64,000 bases of DNA. It comes from Novosphingobium sp. PhB57 (GTDB taxonomy: Bacteria; Pseudomonadota; Alphaproteobacteria; Sphingomonadales; Sphingomonadaceae). Positions 57,748 to 64,000 of this stretch are shown one piece after another. The stretch is taken from NCBI RefSeq assembly GCF_004342985.1, contig NZ_SMBO01000003.1, positions 496,001-560,000 of the forward strand, given 5' to 3'. Made by a program: the position numbers and the translations under genes. Positions within the stretch are counted from its first letter, which is position 1. Each line of letters begins with the position of its first letter. The notes beneath the pieces were generated by a model, which was given only the letters and a program-made list of their open reading frames with translations, made no database searches and was not told where the DNA came from.

Positions 57748-59559
57748 TCAGGCAGCGCGTGCCACGAAGGCGCGCCAGCCGCCCAGGCTGGTGATGTCCT
57801 CGGCGCCGTCCAGGGCGCGGGACTCGGCCACGAAGCCCTTGACGCTGCTGCCGTCGGCCAGGGTAACCGTGCCGATGGCCAGCGGCGCCGGGACGTCGAC
57901 GACGAAGCTCCCGAACTCGGCGACACCCAGTTCATAGACTTCCACCTTGATCGGTGCGCCATCCGCGCTGTGGACGAGCGCGGGCTTGGGCGGCACGCTG
58001 TCCGCCATGGCGTAGAGCCGGTAGTTGGGCGCGGTCTCGAAAGCCCCCACGAATTCGGCATCGCGGGAGGTGAGCTGCCAGTGCAGCGGCATGTCCTTGA
58101 GATGGGCGCCGACGACGGCGAGCTTAACGGTCTGCATCTTTCCCTCCAGATCGAGTGGTGGCGTTGACGGAAGCGCGGCGGCCGAAAGATAGGCATCGGC
58201 AGCATCGAACAGGGCACGGTCGCTGTCGGCAGGGCCGATCAGGGTGATCCCGAAGCCGGTGGCATTGGCGCGGATCCCGGCGGGCACGGCCAGTGCGGCC
58301 ATGTCCAGCAGGTTCACGAAATTGGTGTAGAGCCCGAGGTTGCTGTTGAGCGCCACCGGCGCCGCCAGCATCTCGGCCACGCGGTACGTGGTGCCGGTGG
58401 TGGGGAAGGCCAGCATGTCCAGCTCGTTCCACAGGAGATCGGCATGGCGCTTGAGATCGGCCATGCGGTAGATCCCGTTCCACAGCTCGGTAGCGGCGAT
58501 AGCCGCACCCGGCTCCACCACCGCGCGGACGGTCGGGTCCACGGCGAGCGGGTTGGAGGCCAGGATCCCGGCCATGGCCGCCGTACGCTCGGCAACCCAG
58601 GGGCCGCCGTAAAGGAGTTGCGCTGCCTCCAGCAAGGGCGCGAGGTCGATCTCGACGATTTCGCCCAGCGCGGCGAGGTGGGTCAGGGCCTGGTCGTAGA
58701 GGTACTCGGATTCGCCGTCGCCGAACCACACGCGCTGCTCGCGCCGCGGAACGCCGATGCGGCGCAGGGCGAGCGGGCGGTCGGCCAGTGGCTTGGAGTA
58801 AGGATCAGCCGGGTCGAAGCCTGCCACGACCCTGTCCACCAGCCGCGCATCGGCCGTGCTGTCAGTGAAGACGGTGATGCAGTCGATGGAACGGCAGGCG
58901 GGTACCAGCCCGCGCGTGCTCCAGCGGCCCTTGGTGGGCTTGAAGCCGATCAGGTGGTTGAAGGCGGCCGGCACGCGGCCGGACCCGGCCGTATCGGTGC
59001 CGAGCGCGAAGGCGACCAGTCCCGCCGCCACCGCGATCGAGGAACCGGAACTCGATCCGCCGCTGACATAGGCCAGGTTCGAGGCATTGCGCGGAATGCC
59101 GTAAGGGCTGCGCGTTCCGTTGAGGCCGGTGGCGAACTGGTCGAGGTTGGTCTTGCCCACGCAGATCGCCCCGGCCGCCAGCAGACGCGCGACCACATCG
59201 GCATCGCTCTCGGGCTCGTAGGCGAAAGCGGGACAGGCTGCCGTCGTTTCCAGCCCGGACACGTCGATATTGTCCTTCACCGCGAAGGGGACGCCCGCCA
59301 GCGGCAGGTCTTCCCCGGCTGCGACGCGGGCGTCCACGGCGCTGGCGGCAGCCAGGACATCCTCACGGCTGGCCCGGCTGATCCAGATCTGCGGCTGCAC
59401 CGCGTCGTAAGCCTCGATGCGCGCCAAGGCATCCTGCGCCACGGCGAGCGCCGAGGTCGCCCCGCCCCGGACGGCGGCGGCGATGTCCTGCACGCCGAGA
59501 CGGCCAGCTGCGGTTGCGGTTGCGGTTGCGGTCAGGGCGGTGATGGCGGGCCCGCTCAT
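57748..59559 (-). CDS. atzF: Allophanate hydrolase (AtzF type)
   Basis: Cytosolic amidase-signature enzyme of 603 aa hydrolysing allophanate to CO2 and ammonia. The catalytic triad is Lys95 (FAVKDNIDV), cis-Ser in GGSSSGSS (about 170) and nucleophile Ser193 in DTAGSGR. The C-terminal domain (VGAHLKDMPLHWQLTSRDAEFVGAFETAPNYRLYAM ... GTVTLADGSSVKGFVAES) is the AtzF-specific part that distinguishes it from ordinary amidases. ATG 59559 overlaps the carboxylase stop (ATGA). A Thr-Ala tandem near the N-terminus is encoded by a TGCGGT repeat. Confidence 0.95.
   Translation of the reverse strand: MSGPAITALTATATATAAGRLGVQDIAAAVRGGATSALAVAQDALARIEAYDAVQPQIWISRASREDVLAAASAVDARVAAGEDLPLAGVPFAVKDNIDVSGLETTAACPAFAYEPESDADVVARLLAAGAICVGKTNLDQFATGLNGTRSPYGIPRNASNLAYVSGGSSSGSSIAVAAGLVAFALGTDTAGSGRVPAAFNHLIGFKPTKGRWSTRGLVPACRSIDCITVFTDSTADARLVDRVVAGFDPADPYSKPLADRPLALRRIGVPRREQRVWFGDGESEYLYDQALTHLAALGEIVEIDLAPLLEAAQLLYGGPWVAERTAAMAGILASNPLAVDPTVRAVVEPGAAIAATELWNGIYRMADLKRHADLLWNELDMLAFPTTGTTYRVAEMLAAPVALNSNLGLYTNFVNLLDMAALAVPAGIRANATGFGITLIGPADSDRALFDAADAYLSAAALPSTPPLDLEGKMQTVKLAVVGAHLKDMPLHWQLTSRDAEFVGAFETAPNYRLYAMADSVPPKPALVHSADGAPIKVEVYELGVAEFGSFVVDVPAPLAIGTVTLADGSSVKGFVAESRALDGAEDITSLGGWRAFVARAA
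59509..59532. repeat. Tandem hexamer TGCGGT x4
   Basis: Four perfect tandem copies of TGCGGT near the 5' end of the allophanate hydrolase gene, coding for Thr-Ala pairs in the disordered N-terminus. Copy-number change would keep the frame. Confidence 0.7.
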
Positions 59560-62500
59560 GCGCTGCGCCTCAGGGCCAGCATCGGCGCGCCGGGCTGAAG
59601 CGACTGCCCTTCGCGCATGTAGAGTGCCGCCACCGTTCCCGCGCCGGGGCTTTCGACCGGACATTCCATTTTCATCGCCTCGATCACGGCGATCCTGTCG
59701 CCTGCCTCAACTCTGTCACCCGCTGCCACGAGCAGCCGGGTGACGCTGCCGCCGTAAGGCGCCTCCACGAGGTCCGCGCCGTCGGGCGGGACGATCGCGG
59801 CTTCCACCGGGACTTCCACTTCGGCGGCCGCCTCTGCCTGGTCGAATTCACCCCGGCGCTGCCAGTCCTCGCGCTCATCGTCGAAGGCAGCCTGCCTGCG
59901 GGCCTCAAATTCGGCGATCCCTTCCGCATTGTCCGCCAGGAAGGCGCGGTAGTCGGCCAGCCGGAATTCGGAAGGCTCGATCGTGATCGACCGGCGCCCG
60001 GCAGGAAACTCGCGGCGCCATTCGGCCAGTTCCTCGGCGCTGACGGGATAGAAGCGGATCTGGTCGAAGAAGCGCAGCAGCCAGGGCTTGCCCTCGGTGA
60101 AGGCATCGGTCTGGCGGTAGGTGTTCCAGACCTGGGTGGTGCGTCCGAACAGCTGGTAGCCGCCCGGCCCCTCCATGCCGTAGATGCACATGTAAGCGCC
60201 GCCGATGCCCACCACGTTGGGCGGCGTCCAGGTCCGGGCGGGATTGTACTTGGTGGTGACCAGTCGGTGCCGCGGATCGACCGGCGTGGCGACGGGTGCG
60301 CCCAGATAGACGTCCCCCAGCCCCATGACGAGGTAGTTGGCCTCGAAGATCAGGTTCTCCACCGAGGCCTGGTCGGGCATGCCGTTGATGCGGCGGATGA
60401 ACTCGATGTTGTCCGGGCACCAGGGCGCATCGTCGCGCACGGTGGCCATGTACTTCTCGATGGTCTCGATCGTCGCCGGATCGCGCCAGCTCAGCGGCAG
60501 GTGGACGACGCGCGAGGGGATCGTGAAGTCCTCCAGGTCGCCCAGCCGCTCTTCCGCCGCGATCAGCGTGGCGAGTGCCGCGCGCTGGTCCATCGCGGCA
60601 CCGTCGAAATGGAGCTGGAGCGAGCGGATGCCCGGCACGATGTCGATGATGCCGGGAAGCGCCAGGCGCTCCAGTTCCGTCATCAGAGCATGGACGCGGA
60701 TGCGCAGTTCGATGTCGAGCACGATCGGGCCGTATTCGACCAGGATGTTGCGATCGCCCTGCTGGCGATAGACGGTGCGCGGACGGCCCGGACCCTCGGG
60801 AATCTCGCCGAGGATGGGGGAAAGCGTCTCCACCGGCCGCACCGGGGAAGCGGCGGGCACGGCGCCCGTCGCCACGAGGTCGCGCTGCATCGCATCCGCC
60901 GCCGCCGCATCGTCGATGGTGACGGGGGCGAAGCGCAGCTTGTCGCCCGGCGCGAGCTGGCCGATCTTCCAGCGGTCGGCCGCGATCACCACGAAGGGGC
61001 AGACGAACCCGCCGAGCGAGGGACCGTCAGGACCGAGGATGATCGGCATGTCGCCGGTGAAGTCCACCGCGCCGATCGCGTAGGGATTGTCGTGGATGTT
61101 GGAGGGATGAAGCCCCGCCTCCCCGCCGTCGGTGCGCGCCCAGCGGGGTTTCGGACCGATCAGGCGCACGCCGGTGCGGTTGGAGTTGTAGTGGACTTTC
61201 CACTCGGCGGCGAGGAAGGTTTCGACGTCCTCACCCGTGAAGAAATCCGGCGCGCCGTGCGGGCCGTAGAGCACGCGCAGCGTCCATTCGCTGCCGATCT
61301 CGGGCAGCCGCACCGAAGGGAGCGCGGCGCCGACATCGTCGCTGCCCAGGTGCAGCGTGTCTCCCGCCAGCAGGCGGCGCGCGGCATGGCCGCCGAACTG
61401 GCCAAGCTCGAAGGTGCTGCGGCTGCCCAGATAGGGCGCGATGTCCAGACCCCCGGCGAAGAGGATATATCCGCGCAGGCCCGCCGTGGAGGCGCGGCCG
61501 AGCGCCAGCGTCTGGCCTGCGGCCACATCGACCGGCACGCCGCGCGCCACCGGCTTGCCGTCCAGCGTGGCGCCGAAGTCCGCGCCGGTCAGGCAGATGC
61601 GGGCCGGTGCGACGAAGGATAGGGTCGGCCCGGTGACCGTGGCTTCCAGCCCGGCAGTGCCTTCGGGATTGCCGAGCAGCCGGTTGCCGAGGCGGAAGGA
61701 CTGGTCGTCCATCGGCCCCGATGGGGGGACGCCCACGGCCCAGAACTTCTGCCGACCCGGCCAGTCCTGCACCGTGGTCGCGGTGCCGCCGCTGACCACG
61801 CGGAACGCGCGCGGCTGGTAGGCGATCGTGTCGAGCACACGGGTCGAGACTTCGCCGCTGACGAAGGGCGCAGAGCGCACCACTTCGCGCAGCCAGCGCA
61901 AGTTGGTTTCCATGCCGTCGGCGCGGCTGCCGTCCAGCGCCCGCTGCGCGGCTTCCACCGCCTCGGCGCGGCTTGGCGCGTGAACGATCAGCTTGGCCAG
62001 CATCGGGTCGTACCAGGCGCTGACCGTGCTTCCGGCCGTGCACCAGGTCTCGGTGCGGATGTCGTCGGGAAACTCAAGACACGTCAGCGTGCCCGAAGTG
62101 GGCCGATAGTCCAGCGAGGGATCCTCGGCATAGAGCCGCATCTGCACCGCATGGCCCTGCGGCACCGGTGTGCCGGCGTCGAGGAAGGCATAGTCGCCGC
62201 CAGCGCCGCGCACCATCCACTCGACCAGGTCGATGCCCATGACCGCCTCGGTCACGCCGTGCTCCACCTGGAGGCGGGTGTTCATCTCCAGGAAGAAGAA
62301 CTGCTCCCGGTCGGCGTCGTAGAGATATTCCACGGTACCGGCCGAGCGATAGGCCGCGGCTTCGCCCAGGCGGATGGCCGAGGCGATCAGTTCGGCGCGA
62401 ACATGCTGGGGCAGCAGCGGTGCCGGGGCTTCCTCGACCACTTTCTGGTTGCGGCGCTGCAACGAGCAGTCGCGTTCGCCCAGTGCCATGACGCGCCCCT

Positions 62501-63152
62501 GCCCGTCCCCGAAGAGCTGGACCTCGATGTGGCGCGCGCGGCGGATGTAGCGTTCCAGGAAGACGCTGGCATCGCCGAAGTTGCTGAGGCCCTGCCGCGC
62601 GACCGCGTCGAAGGCTTCGCGCAGGGCCGCTTCGTCCTCGCAGACGCGCATGCCGATGCCCCCGCCCCCGGCCGTGGCCTTGAGCATGACCGGGTAGCCG
62701 ATCTGCGCAGCGGCCTCCACGGCCTCTTCCTCGCCCGTCAGCAGGCCGGTGCCCGGTGCCAGCGGCACTTCGTGTGCTGCCGCCAGCGCGCGGGCGCTGT
62801 GCTTAAGGCCGAAAGTGCGGATGTTCTGCGTGGTCGGGCCGATGAACATGATCCCCGCCGCCGCGCAGGCCTCGGCGAATTCCACGTTCTCCGCCAGGAA
62901 GCCGTAGCCCGGATGGATCGCCCCTGCCCCGGTCCGCCGGGCGGCGTCGAGGATCGCCGGGATGTTCAGGTAGCTATCCGAGGGCTTGGCCCCGCCGATG
63001 CAGACGGCCTCGTCCGCCATGGTGACGTGGCTGGAACCCTCGTCCGCTTCCGAGTAGACGGCGACAGAGCGAAGGCCCATGCCGCGCAGGGTGCGGATGA
63101 TGCGGGTGGCGATCGCGCCCCGGTTGGCGATCAGGACCGTGTCGAAGCTCAT
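59556..63152 (-). CDS. Biotin-dependent urea/guanidine carboxylase
   Basis: Single-chain biotin carboxylase of 1198 aa in the urea carboxylase family. Biotin carboxylase is N-terminal (residues 1-450, TAGGGGIGMRV loop, EMNTRLQVEHGVTEA); a KipA-like carboxyltransferase half follows (PPSGPMDDQSFRLGNRLLGNPEG, HPSNIHDNPYAIGAVDFTGD, GPDGPSLGGFVCP), then KipI-like region and a biotinyl domain with EAMKMECPV (biotin Lys1161). It carboxylates urea to allophanate or guanidine to carboxyguanidine. From memory of the family, an Asp instead of Asn ahead of FTGD (Asp697 here) marks guanidine carboxylases. Coupled by ATGA to genes on both sides. Confidence 0.93.
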   Translation of the reverse strand: MSFDTVLIANRGAIATRIIRTLRGMGLRSVAVYSEADEGSSHVTMADEAVCIGGAKPSDSYLNIPAILDAARRTGAGAIHPGYGFLAENVEFAEACAAAGIMFIGPTTQNIRTFGLKHSARALAAAHEVPLAPGTGLLTGEEEAVEAAAQIGYPVMLKATAGGGGIGMRVCEDEAALREAFDAVARQGLSNFGDASVFLERYIRRARHIEVQLFGDGQGRVMALGERDCSLQRRNQKVVEEAPAPLLPQHVRAELIASAIRLGEAAAYRSAGTVEYLYDADREQFFFLEMNTRLQVEHGVTEAVMGIDLVEWMVRGAGGDYAFLDAGTPVPQGHAVQMRLYAEDPSLDYRPTSGTLTCLEFPDDIRTETWCTAGSTVSAWYDPMLAKLIVHAPSRAEAVEAAQRALDGSRADGMETNLRWLREVVRSAPFVSGEVSTRVLDTIAYQPRAFRVVSGGTATTVQDWPGRQKFWAVGVPPSGPMDDQSFRLGNRLLGNPEGTAGLEATVTGPTLSFVAPARICLTGADFGATLDGKPVARGVPVDVAAGQTLALGRASTAGLRGYILFAGGLDIAPYLGSRSTFELGQFGGHAARRLLAGDTLHLGSDDVGAALPSVRLPEIGSEWTLRVLYGPHGAPDFFTGEDVETFLAAEWKVHYNSNRTGVRLIGPKPRWARTDGGEAGLHPSNIHDNPYAIGAVDFTGDMPIILGPDGPSLGGFVCPFVVIAADRWKIGQLAPGDKLRFAPVTIDDAAAADAMQRDLVATGAVPAASPVRPVETLSPILGEIPEGPGRPRTVYRQQGDRNILVEYGPIVLDIELRIRVHALMTELERLALPGIIDIVPGIRSLQLHFDGAAMDQRAALATLIAAEERLGDLEDFTIPSRVVHLPLSWRDPATIETIEKYMATVRDDAPWCPDNIEFIRRINGMPDQASVENLIFEANYLVMGLGDVYLGAPVATPVDPRHRLVTTKYNPARTWTPPNVVGIGGAYMCIYGMEGPGGYQLFGRTTQVWNTYRQTDAFTEGKPWLLRFFDQIRFYPVSAEELAEWRREFPAGRRSITIEPSEFRLADYRAFLADNAEGIAEFEARRQAAFDDEREDWQRRGEFDQAEAAAEVEVPVEAAIVPPDGADLVEAPYGGSVTRLLVAAGDRVEAGDRIAVIEAMKMECPVESPGAGTVAALYMREGQSLQPGAPMLALRRSA

Positions 63153-63784
63153 GCGGCGACGATCATGCGAACGGGCGTAGGATTGAAGCCATTGCAGGGG
63201 TTGTTGACCTGCGGGCAGTTGGACACGACCACGATCACGTCCATTTCCGCGCGCAGGTCAACGGTCAGGCCCGGCGCGGAAATTCCGTCGACGATGCCCA
63301 GCGACCCGTCCGGCTCGACAGGTACGTTCATGAAGAAATTGATGTTGGAGACGATGTCCCGCTTGCCCCGGCCTTCGGTGAGGTTGGCTTCCAGGAAATT
63401 CTCGACGCAGGCATGCTCGGCCTTGGTGTGGTGGCCGTAGCGCAGCGTGTTGGATTCGCACGAGCAGGCGCCGCCGATGGTATCGTGGTATTCGACCGAG
63501 GTGGCGGCAATCGTCATCAGCGCATTGCCTTCGTTGGACAGCAGCCGGGTGCCCTGCCGCAGGAACAGGTTGCCCTGCGCGGCCACGGTATCCTGCGCGC
63601 TGTAGCGCTCGGCATCGTCGGCGGCGGCATAGAGCAGGAAGTCGACGGCCTGGTTGCCTTCAAGGTCGACGATGCGCAGCGTCTGCCCGGCCTGGACATG
63701 GTGCAGCCAGGGCGCGCGGGCGGGGACGGTCACGTCGTGGATCACGGCGCCCGAAAGGCCGGCGAGATGGGGGTCGGCGGTCAT
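63149..63784 (-). CDS. DUF1989 protein (urea carboxylase-associated 2 / carboxyguanidine deiminase subunit)
   Basis: A 211-aa DUF1989 protein, the UAAP2 position. It carries QAVDFLLYAADD-like NQAVDFLLYAAADDAERYSA, GRGACS-like GGACSCESNTLRYGHHTKAEHACVENF and SAPGLTVDLRAEMDVIVVVSNCPQVNNP; the Cys-rich centre suggests a metal site. UAAP1/2 pairs were shown in other bacteria to form the carboxyguanidine deiminase CgdAB, converting carboxyguanidine to allophanate. ATG 63784 follows AAAGGACAGG; the stop overlaps the carboxylase start (ATGA). Confidence 0.9.
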   Translation of the reverse strand: MTADPHLAGLSGAVIHDVTVPARAPWLHHVQAGQTLRIVDLEGNQAVDFLLYAAADDAERYSAQDTVAAQGNLFLRQGTRLLSNEGNALMTIAATSVEYHDTIGGACSCESNTLRYGHHTKAEHACVENFLEANLTEGRGKRDIVSNINFFMNVPVEPDGSLGIVDGISAPGLTVDLRAEMDVIVVVSNCPQVNNPCNGFNPTPVRMIVAA

Positions 63785-63797
63785 GCAACCTGTCCTT

Positions 63798-64000
63798 TCA
63801 ACGACGGAAATAGTCTTCGACATTCCGGAAGGCGCGCAGGCCTTCGGGGCTGGCGGTGCGCAGCGGATCGTCCTCGCCCGTCACCGCGCCGCGCCATGCC
63901 GAGGCGCGCAGCGGCGTGACGCTCCAGCTTGTCCGCGGATCGAGGACGTGAGGCACGTTGGCGATCACCACGATCACGTCCATCTCGGCGCGCAGGACCA
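63798..64000 (-). CDS. DUF1989 protein (UAAP1 / carboxyguanidine deiminase subunit), C-terminal part
   Basis: C-terminal ~66 residues of the second DUF1989 gene, cut by the right edge. It retains VLRAEMDVIVVIANVPHVLDPR, which mirrors RAEMDVIVVVSNCPQVNNP in the neighbouring paralogue, and SPEGLRAFRNVEDYFRR. It lies 13 bases upstream of the next DUF1989 gene on the same strand, consistent with the UAAP1-UAAP2-carboxylase-AtzF order. Promoter and any riboswitch are outside the window. Confidence 0.88.
   Translation of the reverse strand, partial: VLRAEMDVIVVIANVPHVLDPRTSWSVTPLRASAWRGAVTGEDDPLRTASPEGLRAFRNVEDYFRR

Noticed and set aside
59509..59532. Phase-variation switch from the TGCGGT tandem
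   Set aside because: The unit is six bases, so copy-number changes add Thr-Ala pairs without frameshift; four copies is also short for slipped-strand switching.
1..64000. CRISPR array, tRNA, rRNA, insertion sequences, attachment sites
   Set aside because: Looked for direct-repeat arrays, tRNA-like cloverleaf arms, transposase motifs and flanking repeats; none was convincing anywhere in the window.

Overview
The window is high-GC DNA from an alphaproteobacterium, most likely a Sphingomonadaceae member (Novosphingobium/Sphingomonas type). The signs are three large TonB-dependent receptors, an UrcA-family protein, a bacteriophytochrome, many periplasmic oxidoreductases and hydrolases with Sec, Tat or lipoprotein signals, and dense ATGA/GTGA translational coupling. 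It reads as chromosomal accessory-metabolism sequence. I found no rRNA, tRNA, CRISPR array, transposase, phage gene or origin. The taxonomic call is inference from gene content.

Layout. 1-0.8 kb: N-terminal part of a bacteriophytochrome running off the left edge. 1-4 kb: small hypothetical protein, OmpA-type lipoprotein and a coupled cation:proton antiporter. 4-6.4 kb: LysR regulator divergent from an aldehyde dehydrogenase. 6.4-9.3 kb: a 969-aa winged-helix/STAND-ATPase/helical-repeat regulator. 9.5-18.7 kb: a run of mostly exported proteins, comprising a DipZ-like thioredoxin with a CxxS site, two Asp-nucleophile (epoxide-hydrolase-like) hydrolases, an Ohr/OsmC peroxidase, a Ser hydrolase, a cytochrome P460, a PQQ-type glucose/sorbosone dehydrogenase lipoprotein, a DUF2231 membrane protein and an unknown beta-propeller-like protein. 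19.5-27.6 kb: hexuronate module with TonB receptor, LacI regulator, UxuB-like reductase, UxaC isomerase and UxaA dehydratase, with a perfect palindromic operator between uxaC and uxaA. 27.6-30.9 kb: diheme cytochrome c peroxidase divergent from a TonB receptor. 31-33.6 kb: ClC protein, an orphan barstar, a YciI-like protein and a His/Arg-rich secreted protein. 33.8-37.5 kb: P-type ATPase, a UvrB/C-motif protein and a DUF3253 protein. 37.5-41.4 kb: a three-subunit molybdenum aldehyde/xanthine oxidoreductase (PaoABC type). 41.6-44.4 kb: GFA protein, DHA2 efflux pump and methyltransferase.

44.7-54.4 kb is a second sugar-acid locus: Tat-exported esterase, ACS-type MFS transporter, IclR regulator, enolase-superfamily dehydratase, DHDPS-type aldolase, TonB receptor, SDR dehydrogenase and 2-keto-3-deoxygalactonate kinase. 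Together they could import an oligosaccharide, deacylate it, oxidise it to an aldonate, dehydrate it to a 2-keto-3-deoxy acid, then cleave or phosphorylate that acid. 54.5-55.5 kb: UrcA protein and a small exported unknown. 55.7-64 kb: LysR regulator, beta-propeller protein and a minus-strand operon (two DUF1989 proteins, urea/guanidine carboxylase, allophanate hydrolase) that liberates ammonia from guanidine or urea. The upstream DUF1989 gene is cut by the right edge.

Gene starts were chosen from Shine-Dalgarno placement, conserved N-termini and operon overlaps. Several genes use GTG or TTG.
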